From Georgenia_A wangjunii (lineage in GTDB: Bacteria > Actinomycetota > Actinomycetes > Actinomycetales > Actinomycetaceae): a DNA stretch of 64,000 nt. A program made the translations under genes and the position numbers. Shown here in pieces: positions 17,304 to 26,019 of this stretch (the stretch's first letter is position 1; each line of letters begins with the position of its first letter). The stretch is taken from assembly GCF_036421915.1 (NCBI RefSeq), contig NZ_JAZGOM010000010.1. The stretch is one strand, 5' to 3'. The notes beneath the pieces were generated by a model that saw nothing but the letters and a program-made list of their open reading frames with translations, ran no database searches and was not told the origin of the DNA.

Positions 17304-17315
17304 GAGGCAAGGGTA
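17304..17315 (-). promoter_or_regulatory. Leaderless -10 box of the PHP gene
   Basis: TACCCT on the minus strand (17315-17310), 6 nt, then GTG. Confidence 0.55.
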
Positions 17316-17360
17316 GGCGGTTGGTCGGGGCGCCCCGTGCGCCCCTCGCCCCGCAGGTGC

Positions 17361-17372
17361 GACGATGTGGCC
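17361..17372 (+). promoter_or_regulatory. Leaderless -10 box of the aminopeptidase P gene
   Basis: GACGAT (17361-17366) followed by 6 nt and ATG. The first base deviates from TANNNT but the key A and final T are kept. Confidence 0.45.
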
Positions 17373-19049
17373 ATGAGCACGTCGATCCCCTCCAGCGCCC
17401 CCGACGACGCGACCGCCGCCGAGCCCGCCGCGGGCTCCGCCGTCGCCTCCCCCGCCGCCGCAGAGCCGGCCGTCCCGACGCAGGCGGGCGCAGCCGACGC
17501 CGACCTCCCCGCCTCCGCGCCCGGCGAGCAGCCGCTCGAGGACCGCGGCTCGAACCGTTCGCAGCGTCCCTCCTCGCCCGCCTTCCGCGAGTTCATCGCG
17601 AGCAGCTGGGGCGAGGAGGCCTCCGGCCTGCCGGAGCGGAGCGAGGTGGCCGACCACGCGGCCGGGCGCCGGGCGCGCGTCGGGGCACTCTTCCCGGGCG
17701 AGCGGCTCGTCGTCCCCGCGGGTGCGCTCGTCGTCCGCTCGAACGACACCGACTACCGCTTCCGGGCGCACTCGGCGTTCGTCCACCTCACCGGCCTCGC
17801 CGCCGAGGCCGAGCCCGACGCCGTCCTCGTCCTCCACCCGGTCGCCCCCGACGAGCAGCCCGCAGACGTCACCGGTTCGGAGCCCGAGGCCGCCACCCAC
17901 GAGGCCGTCCTGTACTTCCGCCCCCGGGCCGGCCGCGACACCGAGGAGTTCTTCGCGGACGCGCGGTACGGCGAGCTGTGGGTGGGGGCGCGCCCGAGCC
18001 TGGCGGAGGTCGAGGCCCGCACGGGGCTGCGCTGCGCCCACATCGACGGGCTCGCGGACGCCCTCGCCAAGGACGCCGGCGCGGGTGGGGTGCAGCTGCG
18101 GGTCGCCAGCGCCGCGGACGCGGCCGTCGAGGCGCTCGTCGCGGCGGCGCGGAGCGGGCAGGAGGGGACGGCCGACGCCGACGCCGGCCTCGTCGAGGCC
18201 CTGTCCGAGCTCCGGCTCGTCAAGGACGACTACGAGGTCGAGCAGATGCGCCACGCCGTCGCCGCGACCGTCGAGGGCTTCGCGGACATGGTGCGCGCGC
18301 TGCCCCGCGCCGTCGCCCACCACCGCGGGGAGCGCGTCCTCGAGGGCGCCTTCGGTGCGAAGGCGCGCGAGGAGGGCAACGCCGTCGGCTACGACACGAT
18401 CGCCGCCGCCGGCAACCACGCCAACACGCTCCACTGGATCGCGAACGACGGCGCCGTGCGCCCCGGTGACCTCGTCCTCATCGACGCGGGCGTCGAGGTC
18501 GACTCCCTCTACACGGCCGACGTCACGCGGACGATCCCCGTCGACGGTGTCTTCACCGAGCCCCAGCGCCGGGTCTACACGGCCGTGCTCGACGCCGCGG
18601 ACGCCGCCTTCGCCGTGGCCGGGCGCCCCGGCGCGCGGTTCAAGGACGTCCACGCGGCGGCCATGGATGTCATCGCCGCCCGCCTCGCCGAGTGGGGCCT
18701 CCTGCCGGGCACCGCGGCGGAGTCGCTCGCCCCCGAGGGCCAGTTCCACCGTCGCTGGATGGTGCACGGCACGAGCCACCACCTCGGTCTCGACGTCCAC
18801 GACTGCGCCCAGGCCAGGCGGGAGATGTACCTCGAGGCCGAGCTCGAGCCCGGGATGGTCTTCACGATCGAGCCGGGCCTGTACTTCCGCGCCGACGACC
18901 TCGCCGTGCCGGCCGAGCTGCGCGGGATCGGTGTCCGCATCGAGGACGACGTCCTCGTCACCGCCGACGGCGTGGAGAACCTCTCCGCCGCCCTGCCCCG
19001 GCGCCCCGACGACGTCGAGGCGTGGATGGCGTCGCTGCGTCAGGCCTGA
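17373..19049 (+). CDS. pepP: Xaa-Pro aminopeptidase (aminopeptidase P, M24B)
   Basis: A 558-residue metallopeptidase that removes an N-terminal residue preceding proline. The first ~65 residues are an Ala/Pro-rich extension not needed in the family. An aminopeptidase-P N-terminal domain follows (RRARVGALFPGERLVVPAG ... TDYRFRAHSAFVHLTGL). The pita-bread catalytic domain has metal ligands Asp in LIDAGVEV and YTADVTRTIP, His in MVHGTSHHLGLDVHD, Glu in FTIEPGLYF and Glu in GVRIEDDVLV. All five ligands are present. It is cytoplasmic, and its end overlaps the convergent isomerase-like gene by 10 bp. Confidence 0.93.
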   Translation: MSTSIPSSAPDDATAAEPAAGSAVASPAAAEPAVPTQAGAADADLPASAPGEQPLEDRGSNRSQRPSSPAFREFIASSWGEEASGLPERSEVADHAAGRRARVGALFPGERLVVPAGALVVRSNDTDYRFRAHSAFVHLTGLAAEAEPDAVLVLHPVAPDEQPADVTGSEPEAATHEAVLYFRPRAGRDTEEFFADARYGELWVGARPSLAEVEARTGLRCAHIDGLADALAKDAGAGGVQLRVASAADAAVEALVAAARSGQEGTADADAGLVEALSELRLVKDDYEVEQMRHAVAATVEGFADMVRALPRAVAHHRGERVLEGAFGAKAREEGNAVGYDTIAAAGNHANTLHWIANDGAVRPGDLVLIDAGVEVDSLYTADVTRTIPVDGVFTEPQRRVYTAVLDAADAAFAVAGRPGARFKDVHAAAMDVIAARLAEWGLLPGTAAESLAPEGQFHRRWMVHGTSHHLGLDVHDCAQARREMYLEAELEPGMVFTIEPGLYFRADDLAVPAELRGIGVRIEDDVLVTADGVENLSAALPRRPDDVEAWMASLRQA

Positions 19050-19870
19050 CCGGCGCCGCCGGCCAGGTGGGCGCGAGCGAAGGCGAGGGACGCGGCGAGC
19101 GCCTCGTCGCGGGCGTCCTCGCTCATCTTGCGCGTCGTCACCTCGACGGCGACGGACCCCGTGAACCCGATCCCGGGCAGCAGCTCGAGCAGCTCTCCGC
19201 AGGGCTGCGCACCTGCACCCGGGACGAGGTGCTCGTCCCGGTTGGAGCCCGAGGAGTCGGTGAGGTGGACGTGCGCGAGGCGGGGGCCGAGCGCCCGCGC
19301 CGCCGCGAGCGCGTCCATCCCGGCGATCCCGGCGTGGGAGAGGTCGAGCGTGACGTGGGCGTAGTCGAGCGGCACGGGGTCCCAGTGCGGCAGGTAGGCG
19401 TGGCGGTCGCGGGCCCGCGGGCTCTCCCGGGAGCGCGCCTTCCACGGGAACATGTTCTCGACCGTCAGCTTGACGGCGGTGCGCTCCTGCCGCTCGGCGA
19501 CCCCGGTGACGAACCCGCGGGCGTAGTCCCGCTGCCAGCGGAACGGCGGGTGCATGACGACGACCTCGGCGCCGAGCGCCTCGGCCAGCGCGGCTGACCG
19601 GTCGACCTTCGCCCACGGGTCCGAGCCCCACACCCGCTGGGTGAGCAGGAGCGTCGGTGCGTGGACGGACAGCACCGGCACGCCGTGCTGCTGGACGAGG
19701 TCGCGCAGGGTGTCGACGTCCTGGGACGCCGGCTCACGCCACACCATGACCTCGACGCCGTCGTACCCCAGGCGCGCCGCCTGCGCGAAGGCCCAGGCGG
19801 TGCTCTGCGGGTAGCACGAGGACGTCGACAGCGCGACGGACGTGCCCGGTCCTTGCCCGTTCGCGCTCAC
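19040..19870 (-). CDS. Sugar-phosphate isomerase/epimerase-like TIM-barrel protein (AP endonuclease 2 fold)
   Basis: A 276-residue protein of the xylose-isomerase-like TIM-barrel superfamily. It starts SVALSTSSCYPQSTAWAFAQAARLGYDGVEVM and later shows VLSVHAPTLL, VVVMHPPF, LTVENMFPW, TLDLSHAGIAG and HVHLTDSSGS, with His, Glu, Asp and His residues in the positions used for metal binding. The substrate is unknown; endonuclease IV relatives share the fold but lack this family's spacing. The GTG overlaps the stop of the upstream YflT gene as GTGA. Confidence 0.82.
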   Translation of the reverse strand: MSANGQGPGTSVALSTSSCYPQSTAWAFAQAARLGYDGVEVMVWREPASQDVDTLRDLVQQHGVPVLSVHAPTLLLTQRVWGSDPWAKVDRSAALAEALGAEVVVMHPPFRWQRDYARGFVTGVAERQERTAVKLTVENMFPWKARSRESPRARDRHAYLPHWDPVPLDYAHVTLDLSHAGIAGMDALAAARALGPRLAHVHLTDSSGSNRDEHLVPGAGAQPCGELLELLPGIGFTGSVAVEVTTRKMSEDARDEALAASLAFARAHLAGGAGQA

Positions 19871-20571
19871 TCGCGGGGACCGGTCCCCGCCGGGTCGTGG
19901 GGGTCCTCGACCGGCGCGGCCGGCAGCCGCTGGCCGTAGCGCGGGTTGCCGTCCGCGTCCTCGAGCGGGGTGAAGCGCGACGGCGGGCGGGCCGCGTCCG
20001 GGGCCTCCCCGCCGGCCGGGGGCGCCACCGGGGCGCCGACGGCGGGCGGCTGGGCGGCGCGCGCCACGGGTGCCGCTGCGCCGGTGCCACGGACGCCGGT
20101 CTCGGCGAGGGCCCGCCTCGCCTCACCGGCGTACTCGTCCTCGCACAGGAGCGTGTAGCGCCCGGCGACGACCTGGCTCGAGGACGTGAAGTCACGCTTC
20201 CCGCCGGTGAGGGCGTAGGAGACGAGGCCGAAGAGCATGCCGAAGGCGGCTCCGATGAGGAGGGCCGGCAGGAGCATGACGAAGACGTCGCCGTCGGCGA
20301 GGAGCCCGAAGAGCAGCCCGACGAAGAGCCCGAACCAGGCGCCGGACATGGCCCCGGCGAGCGCGACGCGCGGGTAGGTGAGGCGGCCGGTGATCCGCTC
20401 GACCATGTGCAGGTCCGTGCCGACGATGGTCGTCCGCTCGACGGCGAAGGCCCGGTCGGAGAGCTGGTCGACCGCCTTCTGCGCCTCGAGGTAGGTGTCG
20501 AAGGAGGCGACGGCGACGCCCTTGGGCAGGGTGGGGGTCGTCGGCACGGAGATCCGGCTCTTGGGAGGCAT
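19867..20571 (-). CDS. YflT-like general stress membrane protein
   Basis: A 234-residue protein. Residues ~15-75 (VAVASFDTYLEAQKAVDQL ... TIVGTDLHMVERITGRL) match the YflT/general stress protein 17M domain. Two or three hydrophobic segments follow (AGAMSGAWFGLFVGLLFGLL; FVMLLPALLIGAAFGMLFG), then a cytoplasmic Pro/Ala-rich tail ending in PLEDADGNPRYGQRLP. The biochemical role is unknown. The ATG is preceded by GAGAAT at a 6-nt distance. It heads a two-gene unit with the isomerase-like gene. Confidence 0.78.
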   Translation of the reverse strand: MPPKSRISVPTTPTLPKGVAVASFDTYLEAQKAVDQLSDRAFAVERTTIVGTDLHMVERITGRLTYPRVALAGAMSGAWFGLFVGLLFGLLADGDVFVMLLPALLIGAAFGMLFGLVSYALTGGKRDFTSSSQVVAGRYTLLCEDEYAGEARRALAETGVRGTGAAAPVARAAQPPAVGAPVAPPAGGEAPDAARPPSRFTPLEDADGNPRYGQRLPAAPVEDPHDPAGTGPRE

Positions 20572-20583
20572 GCCCCGATTCTC
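20572..20583 (-). promoter_or_regulatory. Leaderless -10 box of the YflT-like gene
   Basis: GAGAAT (20583-20578, minus strand) followed by 6 nt and ATG. The match to TANNNT is partial. Confidence 0.4.
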
Positions 20584-20678
20584 TCCCGCGTCGGGCACCG
20601 GCGCCACGTCCGCCCCCCGCGAGGGCGCAGGCGTGCGCCGACGTGCCCACTGCGTCGGCACGGGGCCGGGCCGGGACC

Positions 20679-20691
20679 TAGGCTGGCGGCC
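20679..20691 (+). promoter_or_regulatory. Leaderless -10 box of the MgtE-N/CBS gene
   Basis: TAGGCT (20679-20684) followed by 7 nt and ATG at 20692. Confidence 0.5.
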
Positions 20692-21990
20692 ATGACCACC
20701 TCCCCGACCCGGAACCCCCCGTCCCGCGTCTTCGTCGGGCGGCTGGCGGGCACCGACGTCTTCGACCCGCTCGGTGACCGCGTCGGCCGGGTGCACGACG
20801 TCGTCGTCCTCCTGCGTCCGAAGGGACCCCCGAACGCCGTCGGCCTCGTCGTCGAGGTCCCCGGCAAGCGGCGGGTCTTCCTCGCACTGAGCCGGGTCGT
20901 CAGCATCGACACCGGCGCGGTCATCTCGACCGGCCTGCTCAACCTGCGGAGGTTCTCCCAGCGCACCGCCGAGACCCTCGCCGTCGGTGAGCTGCTCGAC
21001 CGGGAGGTGATCCTCAACGACGGCTCGGGGAGGGCCGTCGTCCAGGACGTCGCGATCGAGCAGCAGCGCAACCGGGACTGGGTCGTGAGCCAGCTGTTCG
21101 TGCGCCGCGTCCTCGAGGGCCGCAGCCTGCGCCGGCGGCGGGGCGAGACGCTCCTCGTCGACGTCGGCGACGTCACCGGGCTCATCGACGAGAGCAGCCA
21201 GCAGGGCGCGGCCGCGCTCCTCGCCACCCTCGAGGACCTCAAGCCCGCCGACCTGGCCGACTTCCTCCACGACCTCCCCGGGGCCCGCCAGCTCGAGGTC
21301 GCCAACGAGCTCGGCGACGAGCGGCTCGCCGACGTCCTCGAGGAGCTCGGCGAGGAGGACCGGGTCGCGATCGTCGCGGGGCTCGACCCCGAGCGCGCGG
21401 CGGACGTCCTCGACGTCATGCAGCCCGACGACGCGGCCGACCTCATCAGCGAGCTCCCGACGGCGCGCGCGGCCGAGCTGCTCGAGCTCATGGAGCCCGA
21501 GGAGGCCGACGACGTGCGCCGGCTCCTCGCCTACGACGAGCACACGGCGGGCGGGCTCATGACGACCGAGCCGCTCATCCTCCCCCCGGAGGCCACCGTG
21601 GCCACCCTCCTCGCGGCGGCGCGCCGTCCCGACGTCACGCCCGCGCTGGCGACGATGGTCTTCGTCGTGCGCCCGCCGCTCGAGACCCCGACCGGCACGC
21701 TGCTCGGGGCCGTCCACATCCAGCGGGCGCTGCGCGAGCCGCCGCACCGGCTCATCGGCGCCCTCCTCGACCGGGACATCGAGCCGGTGGACCCGCAGGA
21801 CGACATCGGCAAGGTGACGCGGCTCCTGGCGACGTACAACCTCACGGCGCTGCCCGTCGTCGACGAGGACCGCCACCTCCTCGGCGCGATCAGCGTCGAC
21901 GACGTGCTCGACCACCTGCTGCCCGAGGACTGGCGCGACGCCGACGAGGACGCCACCGACGAGGCGATGACGAGGAGTGCCCATGGCTGA
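20692..21990 (+). CDS. MgtE N-domain plus CBS-pair protein without a channel domain
   Basis: A 432-residue soluble protein. The first ~170 residues contain two PRC-barrel-like segments (RVFVGRLAGTDVFDPLGDRVGRVHDV; LLDREVILNDGSGRAVVQDVAIEQ). The MgtE N-terminal superhelical repeats come next (DLKPADLADFLHDL; ERLADVLEELGEEDR; ERAADVLDVMQPDDAADLISEL; ARAAELLELM). A CBS pair follows (GGLMTTEPLILPPEATVA; YNLTALPVVDEDRHLLGAISVDDVLDHL). The transmembrane Mg2+ channel of true MgtE is absent, and the frame ends after the second CBS. A role in Mg2+ sensing or in partnering the DUF1003 membrane protein is inferred from their 8-bp overlap. It corresponds to Rv1232c in M. tuberculosis by organisation. Confidence 0.85.
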   Translation: MTTSPTRNPPSRVFVGRLAGTDVFDPLGDRVGRVHDVVVLLRPKGPPNAVGLVVEVPGKRRVFLALSRVVSIDTGAVISTGLLNLRRFSQRTAETLAVGELLDREVILNDGSGRAVVQDVAIEQQRNRDWVVSQLFVRRVLEGRSLRRRRGETLLVDVGDVTGLIDESSQQGAAALLATLEDLKPADLADFLHDLPGARQLEVANELGDERLADVLEELGEEDRVAIVAGLDPERAADVLDVMQPDDAADLISELPTARAAELLELMEPEEADDVRRLLAYDEHTAGGLMTTEPLILPPEATVATLLAAARRPDVTPALATMVFVVRPPLETPTGTLLGAVHIQRALREPPHRLIGALLDRDIEPVDPQDDIGKVTRLLATYNLTALPVVDEDRHLLGAISVDDVLDHLLPEDWRDADEDATDEAMTRSAHG

Positions 21991-22501
21991 CCGTCTCGAC
22001 ACCCCGCTCGAGCCCCGGCGCCGGTGGCGCCGCCCCCGGCTGGACTCCGAGGCCGTCGGGAGCGTCTCCGAGGCGATCGCGCGCTTCACCGGCACGCCGC
22101 GCTTCCTCCTCTACCTCACCGGGTTCGTCATCGTGTGGCTCAGCTGGAACACGTGGGGACCCGAGGCGCTGCGCTTCGACCGCGCCGAGCTCGGGTTCAC
22201 CGCGCTCACGCTCATGCTCTCCCTCCAGGCCTCCTACGCCGCCCCGCTCATCCTGCTCGCGCAGAACCGGCAGGACGACCGGGACCGCGTGACGGCGGAG
22301 CAGGACCGGCAGCGGGCGGAGCGCAACCTCGCGGACACCGAGTACCTCGCCCGCGAGATGGCGGCGCTGCGCATGGCGCTCGGCGAGGTGGCGACCCGCG
22401 ACTTCGTCCGCTCCGAGCTCCGGAGCCTCCTCGAGGACCTCCAGGACCCGGACGAGGACGAGCGCGGGAACCGGGCCGGCGAGGGCGACCGGCGCCGCTG
22501 A
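21983..22501 (+). CDS. DUF1003 membrane protein
   Basis: A 172-residue protein with two hydrophobic segments (FLLYLTGFVIVWLSWNTW and FTALTLMLSLQASYAAPLILLAQNRQ), the DUF1003 signature, and a cytoplasmic charged coiled-coil-like tail (DRDRVTAEQDRQRAERNLADTEYL). ATG 21983 has GAGGAG at 21972-21977. Its start overlaps the MgtE-N gene by 8 bp, so the two are coupled and may form a complex. The molecular function of DUF1003 is unknown. Confidence 0.88.
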   Translation: MADRLDTPLEPRRRWRRPRLDSEAVGSVSEAIARFTGTPRFLLYLTGFVIVWLSWNTWGPEALRFDRAELGFTALTLMLSLQASYAAPLILLAQNRQDDRDRVTAEQDRQRAERNLADTEYLAREMAALRMALGEVATRDFVRSELRSLLEDLQDPDEDERGNRAGEGDRRR

Positions 22502-22552
22502 CGGCGGCGCCGGTGTGACTCACGGCATGACCGGGGGTCCGCCACCGCGACC

Positions 22553-22564
22553 TACCATGGACGT
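22553..22564 (+). promoter_or_regulatory. Leaderless -10 box of mrp
   Basis: TACCAT (22553-22558), 6 nt, ATG at 22565. Confidence 0.55.
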
Positions 22565-23689
22565 ATGACCATTACGACGGAGTCGCTCACCGCTGCCCTC
22601 GACACGGTCCTCGACCCGGAGATCCGCCGCCCGATCACGGAGCTCGGCATGGTCCGCTCCGTGGACGTCGACGGCGCCGGCGAGGTCACGGTCGGCATCG
22701 ACCTCACGACGGCGGGCTGCCCGCTCAAGACGACGATCACCAAGGACGTCACCGCCGCCGTGCGAGAGGTACCCGGCGTCACCGAGGTGCGCGTCGACAT
22801 GGGTGTCATGAGCGACGAGCAGCGCAAGGCCCTGCGCACGCAGCTGCGCGGCGGGGCGGCCGAGCCGGTCATCCCCTTCTCCGAGCCCGGCTCCCTCACG
22901 CGTGTCTACGCGGTCACGTCCGGCAAGGGCGGCGTCGGCAAGTCCACCGTCACGGCGAACCTCGCGGCCCTCATGGCCGCCGACGGCCTCAAGGTGGGCG
23001 TCGTCGACGCCGACATCTACGGCTTCTCGATCCCGCGCATGCTCGGCGTCGAGCACGCGCCGACGAAGGTCGACGACATGATCCTGCCGCCGGTCGCGCA
23101 CGACGTGAAGGTCATCTCGATCGGCATGTTCACCCCCGAGGGCCGGCCGGTCGTGTGGCGCGGCCCCATGCTCCACCGGGCGCTCCAGCAGTTCCTCGCC
23201 GACGTCTTCTGGGGCGACCTCGACGTCCTGCTCCTCGACCTCCCGCCCGGCACCGGCGACATCGCGATCTCCGTCGCCCAGCTCCTGCCGGGCGCCGAGC
23301 TGCTCGTCGTCACGACGCCCCAGACCGCGGCCGCCGAGGTCGCCGAGCGTGCGGGCGCCCTCGCCTCCCAGACCCGCCAGAAGGTCGTCGGGGTCATCGA
23401 GAACATGTCCTGGCTCGAGCAGGCGGACGGCTCCCGCCTCGAGATCTTCGGCTCCGGCGGCGGGCAGAAGGTGAGCGAGCGCCTCACCGAGGGCCTCGGC
23501 TACGACGTGCCGCTCCTCGGCCAGGTGCCGATCGAGATCGCGCTGCGCGAGGGCGGGGACTCCGGCGTGCCGCTCGTCCTCGGTGACGGCGACTCGCCCG
23601 CCGCGACGGCGCTGCGCGAGGTCTCGCGCGGCCTGTCCCGCCGCTCCCGCGGCCTCGCGGGCCGCTCGCTCGGCCTCAGCCCCGTCTGA
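22565..23689 (+). CDS. mrp: Mrp/ApbC family P-loop ATPase, Fe-S carrier
   Basis: A 374-residue protein: an N-terminal DUF59/MIP18 domain (TVLDPEIRRPITELGMV, with Cys in TTAGCPLKT), then the ParA-like ATPase with the deviant Walker A GKGGVGKST, DADIYGFSIPRML, VVWRGPMLH and LLLDLPPGTGDIAIS. The usual CxxC cluster-binding pair after ENMS is missing here (ENMSWLEQADGSRLEIFG), which I believe is common in actinobacterial Mrp. The role is Fe-S cluster carriage or assembly. It is convergent with tatB, as in the mycobacterial locus. Confidence 0.9.
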   Translation: MTITTESLTAALDTVLDPEIRRPITELGMVRSVDVDGAGEVTVGIDLTTAGCPLKTTITKDVTAAVREVPGVTEVRVDMGVMSDEQRKALRTQLRGGAAEPVIPFSEPGSLTRVYAVTSGKGGVGKSTVTANLAALMAADGLKVGVVDADIYGFSIPRMLGVEHAPTKVDDMILPPVAHDVKVISIGMFTPEGRPVVWRGPMLHRALQQFLADVFWGDLDVLLLDLPPGTGDIAISVAQLLPGAELLVVTTPQTAAAEVAERAGALASQTRQKVVGVIENMSWLEQADGSRLEIFGSGGGQKVSERLTEGLGYDVPLLGQVPIEIALREGGDSGVPLVLGDGDSPAATALREVSRGLSRRSRGLAGRSLGLSPV

Positions 23690-23770
23690 CCCGCCCGCCC
23701 GGGCGCGGTCGGCTCCGGAGCGGATCACCGCCTGGAGTCCGGGGTGCGATCCCCTGCCGGGGGGCGTGCG

Positions 23771-24265
23771 TCAGGTGGCCTCGTCGTCGAACGGGGTCGG
23801 TGCGGGCCCGGTCGCGCCGGTGACGGGCGCGCTTCCGCCGGCCGCCCGGGTCGCGCCCGGCCCGCGCCAGGCCGCGCCCGGCGCTCCCGCGCCGGCAGCC
23901 GTGCCCGCCGCTCCCGCTCCCGCGCCGGCCGCGGTCCGTCCGGGCGTGCCCCCGGCCGGCTTCCTGCCGAGCGTGCCGGCCGCGCTGCGCGAGCTCGAGG
24001 CCGTGTGCCCGGCGTCGTCCTCCATGAACGCCTCACGCACGATCCGGCGCGGGTCGTACTGGCGCGGGTCGAACGCGGCGAGGTCGAGGTCCGCGAACTC
24101 GTCGCCGAGCTCGGTGCGCACGCGCTCCTGGGCGCCGGTGGCCATCTTCTTCAGCTCGCGGGCGAGCCGGGCGAGCTGCTGGGCGTACACCGGCAGCCGT
24201 TCGGGGCCGACGACGATGAGGGCGATGATGAGGAGGACGACCGCCTCTGACCCACTGATCGGCAC
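23771..24265 (-). CDS. tatB: Sec-independent translocase subunit TatB
   Basis: A 164-residue TatA/B-type protein: one N-terminal membrane helix (SGSEAVVLLIIALIVVGPERLPVYA) with the E...GPE-LP hinge, then an amphipathic helix (QQLARLARELKKMATGAQERVRTEL), then a long Ala/Gly/Pro-rich tail. VGPERLP plus the long tail favours TatB over TatA. It works with TatC elsewhere in the genome to export folded proteins. The GTG start has TATGCT 6 nt upstream. It lies next to htrA and sigE, the conserved actinobacterial order. Confidence 0.88.
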   Translation of the reverse strand: MPISGSEAVVLLIIALIVVGPERLPVYAQQLARLARELKKMATGAQERVRTELGDEFADLDLAAFDPRQYDPRRIVREAFMEDDAGHTASSSRSAAGTLGRKPAGGTPGRTAAGAGAGAAGTAAGAGAPGAAWRGPGATRAAGGSAPVTGATGPAPTPFDDEAT

Positions 24266-24277
24266 CGCCCCAGCATA
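24266..24277 (-). promoter_or_regulatory. Leaderless -10 box of tatB
   Basis: TATGCT (24277-24272, minus strand), 6 nt, GTG. Confidence 0.55.
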
Positions 24278-24312
24278 GGCGCGCCGCGAGCCGCCCGCGG
24301 AGCGGCGACGCC

Positions 24313-25983
24313 CTACTCGCTCGTCGCCTCCCCGAGGACGACCTCGACCTCCTGCTCGCCGTCCCCGCGGCGCACGGTGAGGACGACGCTCTCCCCCGGC
24401 GCCCGCGCCCGGATCGCGACGATGAGCTCCTGCGGCGCCGTGACCGGCTGACCGTCGATGTGGGTGATGACGTCGCCCGGGTCGATGCCGGCCTCGTCGC
24501 CGGGCCCGCCGGGCGTCACCGCCGGGGCGTCCGGCGCGTCGGCGGAGATGACCTGGACGCCCACGCCCGAGTAGCGCGTGTCGAGCGCGACCCCGATGAC
24601 CGGGTAGGTGGCCGTCCCCGTCTCGATGATCTGCTCCGCGGTCCGGCGCACCTGGTTGGAGGGGATCGCGAAGCCGAGGCCGATGCTGCCCGTCGTACGG
24701 CCCGCCGCCTGCGCGATGGCCGTGTTGATCCCGATGACCTCTCCGGAGACCCCGACGAGGGGCCCGCCCGAGTTGCCGGGGTTGATGGCGGCGTCGGTCT
24801 GGATCGCGTTGATGAAGGAGGTGTCGTCGCTGCCGCCGGCCTCGACGGGGCGGTTGAGCGCCGAGACGATCCCGCTCGTCACCGTGCCCTCGAGCCCGAG
24901 CGGGGCCCCGATGGCGACGACGGGGTCACCGACGACGACGGCGTCCGACTCGGCGAGGACGAGGGGGGTGAGGCCCTCACGGTCGACGCGCAGGACGGCG
25001 AGGTCGTAGTCGGCGGTGCGCCCGACGATCTCGGCGAGCTCCTCCGTGCCGTCGGAGAACGTGACGAGCACCTGCCCGCCGTCGACGGCGGCCGGGGCGA
25101 TGACGTGGTTGTTCGTGATGATGTAGCCGTCCTCGCGCAGCACCATCCCGCTTCCCGACGAGCCGGTGCTCCCCGTCCGGGTCTGGATGAAGACCGTGCT
25201 CTCCAGGGCGGTCGCGGCGATGCCCGCGACGCTGTCCGGAGCGCGGCCGGTGCTCGCCCCGGAGCCCGCCGAGGGCAGGTTGGAGGTCGCGAACACCTCT
25301 CGCCCCCCGACGGCGCCGGCGATGACGCCGACGAGGAGCGCCAGCACGACGAGGAGGACCGTGACGCCCAGGCTCACCCGCCGTCGCCCACCGCGTCCGT
25401 CGTCACCGCGTCCGCCGTCCGGCGCGTCGTCCCCGGGCGCACCGGGCTGCCAGCCGCCCGGCCGGCCCCCTGCGCCCGGGCCACCGAGCGCTGGGCCGCC
25501 GACGGCGCCACCACCCGGCCGGGACCACGGCAGGGCGCCGCCGACGCCGTCCCGGTCCCGCCCGCCGGCGGGTTGCGGGTCCGTCCACGAGTCACCGGCC
25601 CGCCGGTCGCCGGGCCGGGCCTCGCCGGAACCGGCGGGCCACCCCTCGCCCGGCTCCGTCGGCCAGCGCGGCGCGACCGGCTGGGCGGCGGGGCCCGCGG
25701 AGGGCGACGGGGCCGGCGTACCGGCACCGGGCGCCGTCGCCCCCGGCACGGGGGCACCCGGCCCCACCTGCCGGTGGTACGGCTCGGGCCCCGGCGTCGG
25801 TGCGGGCCCGTAGTCGGGGGCCGTCCGCCCGTAGGCGGGAGCGGGGCGTGCGTCGTCGGGCGCGGCGCGCCCCCCGTCGGACGCGCCCGAGGGGGCGGCC
25901 GGCGTGGGCGGGGCCTGCCACCACGGCCGTGTCTGCGGGCCCGCACCCGGCCAGCCCTCGGGGTCCTCGCGGCGATCAGTCAT
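24313..25983 (-). CDS. htrA: Membrane-anchored HtrA/DegP serine protease
   Basis: A 556-residue protein. Residues 1-200 are a Pro/Gly/Ala-rich cytoplasmic region and residues ~204-226 a membrane segment. The extracytoplasmic trypsin-like domain has His293 (ITNNHVIAP), Asp327 (ADYDLAVLR) and Ser405 (NPGNSGGPLV). It is followed by one PDZ domain (~455-545, GIDPGDVITHIDGQPV). The triad is complete. It probably degrades misfolded exported proteins, and HtrA in the SigE locus is linked to turnover of the anti-sigma factor. An AAGGAT box lies 6 nt before the ATG, so it may be transcribed apart from sigE-rseA as well as with it. Confidence 0.93.
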   Translation of the reverse strand: MTDRREDPEGWPGAGPQTRPWWQAPPTPAAPSGASDGGRAAPDDARPAPAYGRTAPDYGPAPTPGPEPYHRQVGPGAPVPGATAPGAGTPAPSPSAGPAAQPVAPRWPTEPGEGWPAGSGEARPGDRRAGDSWTDPQPAGGRDRDGVGGALPWSRPGGGAVGGPALGGPGAGGRPGGWQPGAPGDDAPDGGRGDDGRGGRRRVSLGVTVLLVVLALLVGVIAGAVGGREVFATSNLPSAGSGASTGRAPDSVAGIAATALESTVFIQTRTGSTGSSGSGMVLREDGYIITNNHVIAPAAVDGGQVLVTFSDGTEELAEIVGRTADYDLAVLRVDREGLTPLVLAESDAVVVGDPVVAIGAPLGLEGTVTSGIVSALNRPVEAGGSDDTSFINAIQTDAAINPGNSGGPLVGVSGEVIGINTAIAQAAGRTTGSIGLGFAIPSNQVRRTAEQIIETGTATYPVIGVALDTRYSGVGVQVISADAPDAPAVTPGGPGDEAGIDPGDVITHIDGQPVTAPQELIVAIRARAPGESVVLTVRRGDGEQEVEVVLGEATSE

Positions 25984-25995
25984 GGCCCCATCCTT
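25984..25995 (-). promoter_or_regulatory. Possible leaderless -10 box of htrA
   Basis: AAGGAT (25995-25990, minus strand), 6 nt, ATG. The match to TANNNT is partial. Confidence 0.35.
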
Positions 25996-26019
25996 GCGTG
26001 CGTGGCGCCGCGACGGTAC

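Noticed and set aside
17304..19631. A large N-terminal extension of the PHP gene frame
   Set aside because: The frame is open upstream but lies antisense to the aminopeptidase P gene. The conserved PHP start and the TACCCT box place the start at 17303.
23690..23770. Possible hairpin between mrp and tatB
   Set aside because: GGGG/CCCC pairings around 23739-23765 are short and ambiguous. Termination is likely somewhere here but the structure cannot be fixed by eye.
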